DNA of 64,000 bases, taken from the NCBI RefSeq assembly GCF_015223195.1, contig NZ_JADFUA010000003.1, positions 1-64,000 of the forward strand, given 5' to 3'. A model generated the notes under the pieces. It saw nothing but the letters and a program-made list of their open reading frames with translations. It was not told the origin of the DNA and ran no database searches. The stretch is from Chitinilyticum piscinae. Its GTDB lineage: Bacteria > Pseudomonadota > Gammaproteobacteria > Burkholderiales > Chitinibacteraceae. This document shows, in pieces, positions 8,704-17,001 of the stretch. The first letter of the stretch is position 1. Every line of letters begins with the position of its first letter. A program made the translations under genes and the position numbers.

Positions 8704-9435
8704 ATGCAAGAACAGGACATGCTCGACTGGCTGCGCCAGCATCCCGAGTTTTTCGATCATTTCGCCCACGAGATTGCCGACATCTACGTCGCGCACAGCC
8801 ACGGCGGGCAAGCCGTCTCGCTGACCGAGCGCCAGCTGCAAACCCTGCGCGAGCGCAACCGCGCGCTGGAGGGCAAGCTGCACGAGCTGCTGGCCTTCGG
8901 CGAGGAAAACGACCAGATCTCCGACAAGCTGCATCGTCTGAGCGTCGACCTGATGCAGGCGCGTGATCTGCCGGGAATCATCGGCACGCTGGAATTTCAC
9001 CTGCAGCAGCGCTTTGCCGTGCCGCAGGTCGCCATGCGGCTGTGGCTGCCCGAGGTCGACAGCAATCTGCGCGAATTCGCCCCGGTCGGCGACGCCGTGC
9101 ACAAGCTGGCGCAGAATCTGGTTTCTCCCTACTGCGGCCCCTACGCCACCGACGAAGTTCGTGGCTGGTTTGCCGACGAGGCCGGCACGCTGCAATCGTT
9201 CGCGCAGTTCGCGCTGAAAACGGCCGGTGAGCCCTTCGGCATTCTGGTCATGGCCAGCGAAGACCCGCAGCGCTTCTATCCCGATATGGGCACGCTGTAT
9301 CTGCAGCGCCTGTCCGAGCTGGTGTCTGCCGCCATCCGTCGCGTCAGCGGCAATGCGGTGTGCCAGGACATCGCCGAGGAAGCACGCCACGATGATGTGC
9401 CGGTCCTGGAAGAAGAAGCCCCGGCGGATGCCTGA
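8704..9435 (+). CDS. DUF484 family protein
   Basis: The 243-residue product is a DUF484 (YigA-like) protein. It has an N-terminal helical part (QEQDMLDWLRQHPEFFDHFAHEIADI), a heptad-like region, and a C-terminal GAF-like domain with EPFGILVMASEDPQRFYPDMGTLYLQRLSEL. Its function is not established, but it is conserved between dapF and xerC in many proteobacteria. The internal ATG at 8704 aligns with the conserved N-terminus. Its stop overlaps the xerC start by 8 bases. Confidence 0.9.
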   Translation: MQEQDMLDWLRQHPEFFDHFAHEIADIYVAHSHGGQAVSLTERQLQTLRERNRALEGKLHELLAFGEENDQISDKLHRLSVDLMQARDLPGIIGTLEFHLQQRFAVPQVAMRLWLPEVDSNLREFAPVGDAVHKLAQNLVSPYCGPYATDEVRGWFADEAGTLQSFAQFALKTAGEPFGILVMASEDPQRFYPDMGTLYLQRLSELVSAAIRRVSGNAVCQDIAEEARHDDVPVLEEEAPADA

Positions 9436-10390
9436 GCCAACGCCAGCCTCAACGGCAACGGGGCTGCCTGCCTCTTCCGATGAAACGCAGGCCAGCCCCT
9501 CGCCAGCCAGTCTGACCGGTTTCGAGCATTTCTTCCGCCACCTGCAGGGTGAGCGCATGGTCAGCCCGCACACGCTGGCCGCCTACCAGCGTGACCTAGG
9601 GTATCTGGCGGAGCTCAGCCAGAATCAAGAGCTGCAAAGCATTACCCCAATGGCTATTCGTGGAATGGTCAGACAGCTGGCCAGTCGCGGCCTGTCCGGG
9701 CGCAGCATCGCGCGCATCCTGTCGGCCTGGCGGGCGTTCTACCGCCTGATGTGCCGCGATTTTCACTGGCCGCTCAATCCGGTGGATGGTGTGCGTCCGC
9801 CCAAGGCCAGAAAACCGCTGCCGGAAACCCTGACCACGGACAGCGCCAGCGGCTTTCTCGATGCCCTGCCTGACGATGAGGTACTGGCCTGCCGCGACAA
9901 GGCCATTTTCGAGCTGGCATATTCATCGGGACTGCGCGTGTCCGAACTCGCCGGACTGAAACTCGCCGATCTCGATCTGGCGCAAGGCGAAGCCCGCGTA
10001 CTGGGCAAGGGCAGCAAGACACGGCTGGTGCCGGTCGGCCATGCAGCCGTGGAGGCGCTGCGCCGCTGGCTGCTGCTGCGCCCGCAACTGGCACACAGCG
10101 GAGTGATCAGCGTCTTTGTCAGCAACAAGGGCGGTGCGCTCACATCGCGCGCGATCCAGTTGCGGCTGAAACACTGGCAAACCGTACTGGGGCTGGCCGA
10201 GCCGCTTTATCCGCACAAGCTGCGCCACAGCTGCGCCACCCACCTCCTGCAATCTTCCGGTGATCTGCGGGCGGTGCAGGAGCTGCTGGGGCATGCCAGC
10301 ATCAGCACCACGCAGGTCTACACCCATCTGGATTTCCAGCATCTGGCGAAGGTGTACGACGCGGCACACCCGCGCGCCAGGCGCAAATAG
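9428..10390 (+). CDS. xerC: tyrosine site-specific recombinase XerC
   Basis: XerC works with XerD at dif to resolve chromosome dimers. The 320-residue protein has an N-terminal SAM-like core-binding domain (about residues 28-120) and a catalytic domain with the full set: Arg in SSGLRVSELAGL, Lys in GKGSKTRL, HKLRHSCATHLL, and the nucleophile Tyr in LLGHASISTTQVYTHLD. The first 25 or so residues are a low-complexity Pro/Ser/Ala extension. The ATG overlaps the DUF484 gene by 8 bases. The gene ends two bases from the convergent binding-protein gene. Confidence 0.95.
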   Translation: MPEPTPASTATGLPASSDETQASPSPASLTGFEHFFRHLQGERMVSPHTLAAYQRDLGYLAELSQNQELQSITPMAIRGMVRQLASRGLSGRSIARILSAWRAFYRLMCRDFHWPLNPVDGVRPPKARKPLPETLTTDSASGFLDALPDDEVLACRDKAIFELAYSSGLRVSELAGLKLADLDLAQGEARVLGKGSKTRLVPVGHAAVEALRRWLLLRPQLAHSGVISVFVSNKGGALTSRAIQLRLKHWQTVLGLAEPLYPHKLRHSCATHLLQSSGDLRAVQELLGHASISTTQVYTHLDFQHLAKVYDAAHPRARRK

Positions 10391-10411
10391 GGTTACAGGC
10401 CGTATTTGCGC
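10381..10411. repeat. inverted repeat spanning two convergent stop codons
   Basis: Nine-base arms GCGCAAATA (10381-10389) and TATTTGCGC (10403-10411) flank a 13-base loop. The xerC stop overlaps the left arm edge and the stop of the facing gene lies in the loop. No T-tract follows on either strand, so it is not a classical intrinsic terminator, though it could block read-through in both directions. Confidence 0.55.
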
Positions 10412-11154
10412 TGCAGCTGGCGGTATTCGGCGCTTTCCCGCACCACGCGGATTTCCTGCCACAGCTTGTGGCACAGTCCGGGGCGTTTCTGGCACACGCC
10501 ACGCCCCAGAGCGAGGAACATATCATTTTCGCGATAGCTTTCCGGCAAGGCCTCCAGCCGCGAAGACCAGCGCGGAAACTGCTGCATGGCACGCAGCGCC
10601 GGCCCCTCCAGCAACACCGCAACATCAACACTGCCCGCATCCAGCTTGCGCAGCACGTCTTCAGCGGTGGCCGAGCGTTCGTCCAGCAGCAGCCCCTGCG
10701 TACGCAGCTCGGCACCGATGCTGTAACCGGCCTGGATCCCCGCGCGTTCGGCGTGGACAAAGCGCCCGCCCTGCCAGCTGGCGGCATGCCCCAGCTTGCG
10801 GAACACCAGATAACGATCCCGCCCCATGCGCAGAGCGGCATCGGGCTGGCCATCCGCGGCCATCGGATACGCGGCATACAGCGTGCGTTCGGCGCTGAAG
10901 GCTGCCGAAAACATGCCATCGCTCAGCCCTTCCCGCACCTCATACTGGCAGCGCTTCCACGGCAGTGCGCGATACGTCACCTCCAGCTGCAGATGCCGGG
11001 CCACGGTCTGCATCACGTAGCGATCCAGACCGTCCTTTTCACCGAATACCCAGGGAAACACGTCCACGTCCTCATGACAGAGCGTGAGCTTTTCGGCCGC
11101 CCAAGCCGGAATCGCCAGCCAGGCCAGCATCACCGCCACCAGCCAGTGTCTCAT
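10393..11154 (-). CDS. periplasmic substrate-binding protein, family 3 (second orphan)
   Basis: The 253-residue product has a signal peptide (MRHWLVAVMLAWLAIPAWA/AEK) and a family 3 binding-protein fold (LTLCHEDVDVFPWVFGEKDG, then EVTYRALPWKRCQYEV). It contains several cysteines, including a CQKRPGLC pair near the C-terminus. As with the gene at 5179, no ABC permease or ATPase is adjacent. The start was placed at the ATG preceded by GGAGGG; an upstream in-frame start would add 25 residues ahead of the signal peptide. The ligand cannot be inferred. Confidence 0.8.
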   Translation of the reverse strand: MRHWLVAVMLAWLAIPAWAAEKLTLCHEDVDVFPWVFGEKDGLDRYVMQTVARHLQLEVTYRALPWKRCQYEVREGLSDGMFSAAFSAERTLYAAYPMAADGQPDAALRMGRDRYLVFRKLGHAASWQGGRFVHAERAGIQAGYSIGAELRTQGLLLDERSATAEDVLRKLDAGSVDVAVLLEGPALRAMQQFPRWSSRLEALPESYRENDMFLALGRGVCQKRPGLCHKLWQEIRVVRESAEYRQLQRKYGL

Positions 11155-11253
11155 ACGCCCTCCATGACTTGCCGTGTCAGAACATGACAATATTCTGCAC
11201 CGCAGCACCGGGAAAGGAAACGCAGTCACACGCCAGTGTGGTACGACGGCAGT

Positions 11254-11724
11254 CTAAGCGAACTGGCGCACCAGCCCATCCAGATAGGAAGCAACACCCT
11301 GCTCCCCCTCGCCTGGCGCCCAAACCGCCCGCTCTTCCGCCAGCAAAGGAACATAAGGGCCGGCCTTGCACTCGAGAAACACCGTCTGAGGCTGCAACGC
11401 CACCACCGCGTGCCAGTTTCCCGGCGTAATGTCGATGCCGCAAGCGGCCGTTCCGGCGCGCAGGGTTAGCGCCTGTTGCACCGAACCATCGTCAGCAAAC
11501 AGCAACACCCCCAGCTCGCCCTGCAGCACCACCAGCAGCTCGCCCTTTTTCTCATCCAGATGGCGGTGTGGCGGCACATAACTGCCAGGTGCGATCGCGA
11601 CCAGCAGCCGATGGCACGGGTCCTCGTTCTGCGTATGCAGATTGTGGTGCACGCGCAGGCGCGGCGCTGCTGCGGCGCGAGCACAGAGATCAGCAAAAAG
11701 GGAAGCATCAAACAAAGTTGTCAT
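11254..11724 (-). CDS. WbuC-like cupin-fold protein
   Basis: The 156-residue protein resembles the WbuC cupin family. It has a central metal-binding cupin core: PGSYVPPHRHLDEKKGELLVVLQGELGV carries the two His and the Glu ligands, and ITPGNWHAVVAL supplies the last His. A C-terminal ECKAGPYVPL block is typical of this family. Members are often found in O-antigen gene clusters but also, as here, alone. Two ATGs six bases apart (11724 and 11730) are possible starts. No neighbouring surface-polysaccharide genes are present, so the role is unknown. Confidence 0.75.
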   Translation of the reverse strand: MTTLFDASLFADLCARAAAAPRLRVHHNLHTQNEDPCHRLLVAIAPGSYVPPHRHLDEKKGELLVVLQGELGVLLFADDGSVQQALTLRAGTAACGIDITPGNWHAVVALQPQTVFLECKAGPYVPLLAEERAVWAPGEGEQGVASYLDGLVRQFA

Positions 11725-11796
11725 AAGCATCCTGCACAGCGCCGGACTTGAACTAAATGTGAGTCAGTGGTTAATTCCTGACCGTTGAGATATTGC

Positions 11797-12099
11797 TCAT
11801 TTTGGTGGCGAATGCCGGTCAAGCTCTTCGCATAGACTGCCGGGAGGAACATGCCCCCAGCGCTGGTCATACGCCTCCAGAAAAGTCGCCCGCAAAGCCT
11901 TTTCGTCACAACGTTCCCATTCGGGGAGTAACTCGACGATGACGTGAATGGCATCCTGTAGATCAGCAATTTGCTCGAGACAATAGAGGCGCTCTTCCTC
12001 ACTTTGTGCGCGCTGGCCTTGCCAGGCCAATGAACGGCTGGCCGTGACTGCCAGTTGAACAACCTTGAACCAAGCCTGCTTGCTTGTTCCTAGCGCCAT
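11797..12099 (-). CDS. hypothetical protein downstream of mnmA
   Basis: The 100-residue protein is soluble, probably mostly alpha-helical (QSEEERLYCLEQIADLQDAIHVIVELLPEW), with no recognised domain. It starts with an ATG preceded by GAGGGG, 12 bases after the mnmA stop, so it is very likely the third gene of nudJ-mnmA-orf. Whether it has a tRNA-related role is only a guess from position. Confidence 0.6.
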   Translation of the reverse strand: MALGTSKQAWFKVVQLAVTASRSLAWQGQRAQSEEERLYCLEQIADLQDAIHVIVELLPEWERCDEKALRATFLEAYDQRWGHVPPGSLCEELDRHSPPK

Positions 12100-12111
12100 A
12101 CCAGCCCCTCT

Positions 12112-13182
12112 TTACAGGATAATCCCACCGCCCAGACACGCCTCGCCGTCGTAGAGCACCATCGACTGCCCCGGTGTCACCGCCCATTGCGGATCAGTGA
12201 ACTTCAGCTCGCAGCGCCCCTCGCCCAGATCAACCAGCTCGCAGGCGGCGTCTTGCTGGCGGTAGCGGGTTTTCGCGGTGTAACGGCCCGGGGCCGGCGC
12301 TTCACCGAGAATCCACGAGCAATCCTGCGCGACCAGCGTTGATTTCAGCAGCAGCGGGTGGTCATGGCCCTGCACGACGATCAATTCATTGCTTGCCATG
12401 TCCTTGGCCGCCACGAACCACGGCTCGCCGCTGCCCGATTTGTCGCCACCGATGCCCAGCCCCTGACGCTGGCCCAGCGTGTAGAACATCAGCCCCATGT
12501 GCTCGCCCATCACGCGCCCTTCCGGCGTGACCATGCGGCCGGGCTTGGTCGGCAGGTAGCGGTTCAGGAATTCGCGGAACGGCCGCTCGCCGATGAAGCA
12601 GATGCCGGTGCTGTCCTTCTTTTTCGCGTTGGGCAGCTGGATCTGCTCGGCAATCGTGCGCACTTCGCTTTTCAGTAGGCCGCCGAGCGGGAACACCGCC
12701 TGGCTGACCTGCGCCTGGGACAGGCGATAGAGGAAGTAGGTCTGATCCTTGCTCTGGTCCTTGGCGCGAATCAGCTCGGTACGCCCGTCAGGCCGCACAC
12801 GGTTGCCGCAATAATGGCCGGTCGCCATCTTGGCGCCGCCCAGCGCAATCGCGTAGTCCAGAAAGCATTTGAACTTGATTTCGCTATTGCACAGGATGTC
12901 CGGGTTCGGCGTGCGTCCGGCCTGGTACTCGGCCAGAAAATAGGCAAACACGCGATCCTTGTACTCGGACGCAAAATTCACCAGCTCAATGTCGATGCCC
13001 AGCAGGTCGGCCACCGCGATGGCGTCCATGCTGTCTTCCTTGATCGAGCAATATTCGTCGTTGTTGTCGTCTTCCCAGTTCTGCATGAATACGCCATGCA
13101 CTTCGTGCCCCTGTGCTTTCAGCAGGTGCGCGGTGACCGAGGAATCAACACCGCCCGAAAGCCCCACCACGATCTTGCTCAT
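12112..13182 (-). CDS. mnmA: tRNA-specific 2-thiouridylase
   Basis: MnmA adds the 2-thio group to wobble uridine-34 of Lys, Glu and Gln tRNAs. The 356-residue protein has the ATP pyrophosphatase loop [10 protein letters not shown] (residues 7-16) and the two catalytic cysteines, Cys98 in [12 protein letters not shown] and Cys195 in [12 protein letters not shown], which form the persulfide/disulfide pair in E. coli MnmA. Its ATG overlaps the stop of the upstream Nudix gene (ATGA), so translation is probably coupled. An AAGGAGC sequence near the end of the upstream gene provides the ribosome binding site. Confidence 0.97.
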   Translation of the reverse strand: MSKIVVGLSGGVDSSVTAHLLKAQGHEVHGVFMQNWEDDNNDEYCSIKEDSMDAIAVADLLGIDIELVNFASEYKDRVFAYFLAEYQAGRTPNPDILCNSEIKFKCFLDYAIALGGAKMATGHYCGNRVRPDGRTELIRAKDQSKDQTYFLYRLSQAQVSQAVFPLGGLLKSEVRTIAEQIQLPNAKKKDSTGICFIGERPFREFLNRYLPTKPGRMVTPEGRVMGEHMGLMFYTLGQRQGLGIGGDKSGSGEPWFVAAKDMASNELIVVQGHDHPLLLKSTLVAQDCSWILGEAPAPGRYTAKTRYRQQDAACELVDLGEGRCELKFTDPQWAVTPGQSMVLYDGEACLGGGIIL

Positions 13183-13646
13183 GTCAGTGCTCCTTCGTTG
13201 CGGGCGTCGAAATCGCGCAGCAGCTCCAGCGGGTAGCGCTTTCCCGCCAAATAGTCATCAACGCAGGCGAGAATCAGCGGACTGCGATGCTGCGCGCTGC
13301 GGGCGATCAGTTCATCGCGAGTGAGCCACACGGCGGCCTCGATGCCGTCGTCCAGCGTCCGCTCGGCATGGTGGGCGCCCAGCTCGCCGGTAAACGCGTA
13401 GCGCAGATAGGTGAGATCAGTGCCGGGAACGGTCCACTGGTAGATGCCCACCAGCGCCGTGGGCGTGAAGGCGTAGGCGGTTTCTTCCAGCGTTTCGCGC
13501 ACGCAGGCCGCCACAATCGATTCGTTTTTCTCGACGTGGCCAGCAGGCTGGTTGAGCTTGAGTTCGCCGAGGATACGCTCTTCGACGAACAGGAATTTGC
13601 CGTCACGCTCGACAATGGCCGCGACAGTGGTATTGGGTTTCCACAT
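13179..13646 (-). CDS. nudJ: Nudix hydrolase, NudJ type
   Basis: The 155-residue protein has a complete Nudix box from Gly36 to about residue 57 ([20 protein letters not shown]), which binds the metal and cleaves nucleoside diphosphate linkages. Family order (nudJ just before mnmA, overlapping by ATGA) and the sequence start [20 protein letters not shown] fit NudJ, a hydroxymethylpyrimidine pyrophosphate and nucleoside triphosphate phosphohydrolase in E. coli. The internal ATG at 13646 is chosen over the one seven codons upstream because it begins right at the conserved fold. Confidence 0.88.
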   Translation of the reverse strand: MWKPNTTVAAIVERDGKFLFVEERILGELKLNQPAGHVEKNESIVAACVRETLEETAYAFTPTALVGIYQWTVPGTDLTYLRYAFTGELGAHHAERTLDDGIEAAVWLTRDELIARSAQHRSPLILACVDDYLAGKRYPLELLRDFDARNEGALT

Positions 13647-13774
13647 GGAATTATGCTTGCAGGGCAAAGCGCGATTTTACCGCAAGCCGGGCCGGAACAC
13701 GGAGCCACAGGTACGCACCCACGTATACCCCTGCGGACCTTTATTTCAGTCCGTACCAGGGGCATACCCGGACA

Positions 13775-14368
13775 TCACGCGACCGCAGCCACAATCGCCT
13801 CATTGGCCGCAGCCAGCACGCCGTCGGCATCGCCCATCGCCAGCCCTTCGGCATAGATGAATTCAACATCGGTCATGCCGAGAAAGCCGAGTACGGTACG
13901 CAGATAAGGCACCTGATTGTCACTGGGCAGATCGCGGTGTACACCACCACGGGTCAGTGCGACGTAGACCTTCTTGCCGGTCAGCAAGCCTTCCGGGCCA
14001 TTGGCGGTGTACTGGAACGTCACCCGTGCCCGGGCAATGGCATCGATCCAGTTCTTCAGTTGCGCGGTCACGCTGAAGTTGTACATCGGCACGCCCAGCA
14101 CCACCACGTCGGCAGCCTGGATTTCGGCAATCAGCGCATCATCCAGTGCAACGCGGGCAGCCTGTTCGGGGCTGCGATCCGCTTCCGGAGTCATCAGCGC
14201 AGTCAGCGCGGCTTCGTCGAGCATGGGGTGCGGCGTGACGGCCAGATCACGGACAGTCAGGCTGGCCGCCGGATGCTGCGCCAGTACACGGGCAGTGATC
14301 TGATTGGCCAGAGTCGTGGATTGCGAGCCGGCGCGCTTGGCGCTGCTATTGATTTGGAGGATGTTCAT
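13775..14368 (-). CDS. azoR: FMN-dependent NADH-azoreductase
   Basis: AzoR is a flavodoxin-like FMN enzyme that reduces quinones and azo compounds with NADH. The 197-residue product shows the family start [21 protein letters not shown], the FMN-contact segment [21 protein letters not shown], and [25 protein letters not shown]. It diverges from a LysR-type gene with 131 bases between the starts, a common arrangement in which the regulator controls the reductase. A GGAACACCGCT leader precedes the ATG. Confidence 0.93.
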   Translation of the reverse strand: MNILQINSSAKRAGSQSTTLANQITARVLAQHPAASLTVRDLAVTPHPMLDEAALTALMTPEADRSPEQAARVALDDALIAEIQAADVVVLGVPMYNFSVTAQLKNWIDAIARARVTFQYTANGPEGLLTGKKVYVALTRGGVHRDLPSDNQVPYLRTVLGFLGMTDVEFIYAEGLAMGDADGVLAAANEAIVAAVA

Positions 14369-14443
14369 AGCGGTGTTCCTTATCGGGTTGGCTGCGTCGT
14401 GCAGTCGATGGGCTCACTGTACTCGCGACTAAATCACCGATAA

Positions 14444-14459
14444 ATCCGCCATAACGGAT
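14444..14459. promoter_or_regulatory. inverted repeat in the azoR/LysR intergenic region
   Basis: ATCCG and CGGAT arms separated by six bases lie about midway between the divergent starts. This dyad is a reasonable candidate for a LysR-type binding site, which usually is a short imperfect inverted repeat in such a gap. The assignment rests on position and symmetry only. Confidence 0.35.
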
Positions 14460-14461
14460 AT

Positions 14462-14485
14462 GATTGTTCCACTACAGCAACAATC
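14462..14485. promoter_or_regulatory. second inverted repeat, just upstream of the LysR gene
   Basis: Perfect arms GATTGTT (14462-14468) and AACAATC (14479-14485) flank ten bases. It ends 14 bases before the LysR start, where a bound regulator could repress its own gene or the mRNA could fold over the ribosome binding region. Confidence 0.35.
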
Positions 14486-14499
14486 CCCCACCTTTCGCC

Positions 14500-15402
14500 A
14501 TGCACGATCTCGACCCTAACGACCTGCTGCTGTTTGCCCGCATCGTGGACGCCGCCAGCTTCACCCGTGCAGCAGAACGCCTGCACATGCCGAAATCGAC
14601 ATTGTCGCGGCGGCTGTCGCACATGGAGGAGGTACTGGGCGAACGCCTTATTACCCGCACCACCCGCTCGCTACGGCTGACCGAACTCGGGGCCGCCGTC
14701 CTGGAGCACGCCAGGCAGATCGACAGTGAAACCGAGGCGGCTCTGGCGCTCGCCCGGCAGCGCCAGCTGGAGCCGGCCGGCACTTTACGCATCTCGATGC
14801 CCAATGATCTGGCCACGCAGCTGATCTCGCCGGTGCTGGCTGAATACAGCCGCCGCTATCCGCAGGTGCAGCTGCAGCTCGATCTGTCGCCGCGCCGGGT
14901 CGACCTGATCGGGGAAGGTTTCGATCTCGCGATCCGCATGGGCAGCAAGCCGGTAGAAACCTCGCTGGTTACGCGCCGTATCTGGCTCTATACCCCGCAA
15001 CTGTATGCCGCTCCATCCTATATAAGCAGAGAAGGTGAGCCACATACCCCCGATGAGCTACTGAATCATGCCTGTCTGTGCCTCTCCCCGGGCGGCGGGG
15101 ATGAGCCCCACTGGCTGCTGCAACGCGGTAACGAAAAACGCGAGATCGCTCCAGCCTCCCGCTTCGGGGTCAACTCACCCGATATGCTGGCCCGGCTGGC
15201 TGCGCAAGCCCTCGGCATCACCGCAGTGGCGCACCTGTATGCCGAAGCCTTTGTGCGCCAGGGCGAGCTGGTGCGCGTGCTGCCCGACTGGCATCTGCCG
15301 GCCGTCACGGCGTGGGCGGTGTTTCCGGAGCGCCGGCTGATGCCACTGAAAACCCGCGCCTTTCTCGATCTGCTGGAAGCCAGCCTGCATTTCGCCCACT
15401 AA
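14500..15402 (+). CDS. LysR-family transcriptional regulator
   Basis: The 300-residue protein has an N-terminal winged helix-turn-helix (DLLLFARIVDAASFTRAAERLHMPKSTLSRRL and so on, about residues 7-65) and a LysR substrate-binding domain from about residue 90 to 295. The divergent azoreductase gene is the likely target. ATG 14500 begins at the usual distance before the DNA-binding helix; a TTG 12 codons upstream is a poor alternative. The effector is not known. The 3' end abuts a terminator that serves the opposite gene. Confidence 0.9.
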   Translation: MHDLDPNDLLLFARIVDAASFTRAAERLHMPKSTLSRRLSHMEEVLGERLITRTTRSLRLTELGAAVLEHARQIDSETEAALALARQRQLEPAGTLRISMPNDLATQLISPVLAEYSRRYPQVQLQLDLSPRRVDLIGEGFDLAIRMGSKPVETSLVTRRIWLYTPQLYAAPSYISREGEPHTPDELLNHACLCLSPGGGDEPHWLLQRGNEKREIAPASRFGVNSPDMLARLAAQALGITAVAHLYAEAFVRQGELVRVLPDWHLPAVTAWAVFPERRLMPLKTRAFLDLLEASLHFAH

Positions 15403-15423
15403 AAAGCCCGCCAGCAGGCGGGC
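15401..15423 (-). terminator. intrinsic terminator of the OmpA-like lipoprotein gene
   Basis: On the minus strand a 7-bp GC stem (GCCCGCC-TGCT-GGCGGGC) is followed by TTTTT. It lies 26 bases past the stop of the lipoprotein gene. Its T-tract side touches the LysR stop codon. Confidence 0.8.
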
Positions 15424-15448
15424 CATGGGGCAGTAGCATCCAGACGGT

Positions 15449-16114
15449 TTACTGGACGGGTTGTGCCTGCTGCGCCTGTTCGGCAACAAAAATCTCGACA
15501 CGGCGATTCTGCGCACGCCCCGCCGCCGAGCCATTGTCGGCCACCGGCTCGCGCGAACCACGGCCATCAATGGCCATGCGGTCGTAGGACACACCACGGC
15601 TACTCAGGTAATCACGCACCGCAGCGGCACGATTCACCGACAGCGGGTTGTTGATCGCGTCGCTGCCTGTACTGTCGGTATGGCCCACGATGCGGATTTT
15701 GGTCACCGGATTCTGCTGTAGCGTCTGGGCAAACTTGTCCAGCACCGGGCGCATATTGGGCTTGATGGCGTACTTGCCGGTATCAAAGGAGAAGTCGCTG
15801 GGGACTTCCATCTTCAGCTGGTTATCCGGCGTCTTGCTGACCTCGATGCCGGTGCCTTGCGTTGCCTCCTCCATTTCCTGGCGCTGTTTCTCCATGTTCG
15901 ATGACCAGATGTAACCGCCAATCGCGCCAACCGCGGCACCGATTGCGGCATCCCGGCCGACATGGTTGCTGCCGGTAATGCCGCCGATCGCCGCACCGGC
16001 AATGGCCCCGCCGACGGCACCCAGTATGGAACCCTGCCCGGTCTGGGTAAGCTGGCCGTTGGCACAGCCCGTCATGGCGATGATAAGGGAGAGGGGAAGC
16101 AGTACTTTTTTCAT
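15449..16114 (-). CDS. OmpA-family lipoprotein (YiaD-like)
   Basis: The 221-residue product is a lipoprotein: the signal peptide ends with the lipobox MTGC (lipidated Cys17). A glycine-zipper region follows (GAVGGAIAGAAIGGITG and GAAVGAIGGYIW, about residues 30-70). The C-terminal OmpA domain has the peptidoglycan-binding signature VGHTDSTGSDAINNPLSVNRA and RGSREPVADN. It probably anchors the outer membrane to peptidoglycan. ATG 16114 is chosen because AAGG lies nine bases upstream; an ATG three codons earlier has none. Confidence 0.9.
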   Translation of the reverse strand: MKKVLLPLSLIIAMTGCANGQLTQTGQGSILGAVGGAIAGAAIGGITGSNHVGRDAAIGAAVGAIGGYIWSSNMEKQRQEMEEATQGTGIEVSKTPDNQLKMEVPSDFSFDTGKYAIKPNMRPVLDKFAQTLQQNPVTKIRIVGHTDSTGSDAINNPLSVNRAAAVRDYLSSRGVSYDRMAIDGRGSREPVADNGSAAGRAQNRRVEIFVAEQAQQAQPVQ

Positions 16115-16238
16115 TGCGGTCATCCTTGCTGGTGGCGCGAGCTGCACCATTTGCCGCAATTCTAGCCCTTCCAGTGCGACATGCTTGTTGGCTGCCTCAC
16201 AAAGGCGCCGGTATTTTTGCCAGCCGGCCGCGCTTCGC

Positions 16239-16871
16239 TCAGCGGGCCTTGTTCGGTCCGCGCCGGCCACGCTGTTTCGGCCGCCCACGGGCCGCCTCAT
16301 CGCCGCGCTGGCGGATTGCCGCGGGGGCGGCCACGTGCAGCTCACGCCAGGACTCCGGTGACAATCCATCAAGGGTATAGTCACCTATCGCATAGCGAAT
16401 AAGGCGCAGGGTAGGATACCCCACCTTGGCCGTCATCCGCCGCACCTGACGATTCTTGCCCTCGCGGATGATGATTTCCAGCCAGGTGGTCGGAATGGCC
16501 GCGCGAAAGCGCACCGGCGGCGTGCGCGCCCATAGGCCGGCGGGCTCGGCAATGATGCGCACCTCGGCCGGCCTGGTGACAAAATCTCCCAGATCGACAC
16601 CACGCCGAAGGGGCGCCAGATCCGCATCGCTCGGCGCCCCCTCGACCTGCACCCAGTAGGTTTTGGGCAATTTGTGCTGCGGGTCGGCAATTTTGGCCTG
16701 CAGTGGCCCAGAATCCGTCAGCAGCAACAGCCCCTCGGAATCGGTATCCAGCCGGCCGGCGGGATAGACGCCGGGTTGGGCCAGCAAATCGGCAAGACAG
16801 CGGTGCGGCGGGCTGGGGCTGAACTGGCAGATCACGCCATACGGTTTGTTCAACAGAATCAGACGCGCCAT
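16239..16871 (-). CDS. rluE: 23S rRNA pseudouridine synthase of the RsuA/RluE family
   Basis: The 210-residue protein lacks an S4 domain and has the RluE/RsuA catalytic core: Asp42 in PAGRLDTDSEGLLLLT is the nucleophile, with LPKTYWVQVEG and the C-terminal EGKNRQVRRMTAKVGYPTLRLIR. RluE makes pseudouridine 2457 in E. coli 23S rRNA; assignment to this member over other RsuA-like enzymes rests on length and the missing S4 domain. A basic C-terminal tail (RGRPKQRGRRGPNKAR) could bind RNA. Confidence 0.88.
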   Translation of the reverse strand: MARLILLNKPYGVICQFSPSPPHRCLADLLAQPGVYPAGRLDTDSEGLLLLTDSGPLQAKIADPQHKLPKTYWVQVEGAPSDADLAPLRRGVDLGDFVTRPAEVRIIAEPAGLWARTPPVRFRAAIPTTWLEIIIREGKNRQVRRMTAKVGYPTLRLIRYAIGDYTLDGLSPESWRELHVAAPAAIRQRGDEAARGRPKQRGRRGPNKAR

Positions 16872-16881
16872 GCCGTCTCCC

Positions 16882-16911
16882 TTGTCCTGATGGGGCTAAA
16901 CCGGCGATAAT
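16882..16911 (+). promoter_or_regulatory. candidate sigma-70 promoter for icd
   Basis: TTGTCC (16882-16887) and GATAAT (16906-16911) are separated by 18 bases. The position is about 90 bases ahead of the icd ATG. A nearby pair AATAGTG and CACTATT could be an operator. Sequence match only. Confidence 0.4.
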
Positions 16912-17001
16912 AGTGCGTTTTTTCGCGAGCAGGCCACTATTGCACAAGAATAGCCGCAGCGGAATTCAGATCACCCTAGCAGACAGCAACAGGAAAGAAC
17001 G

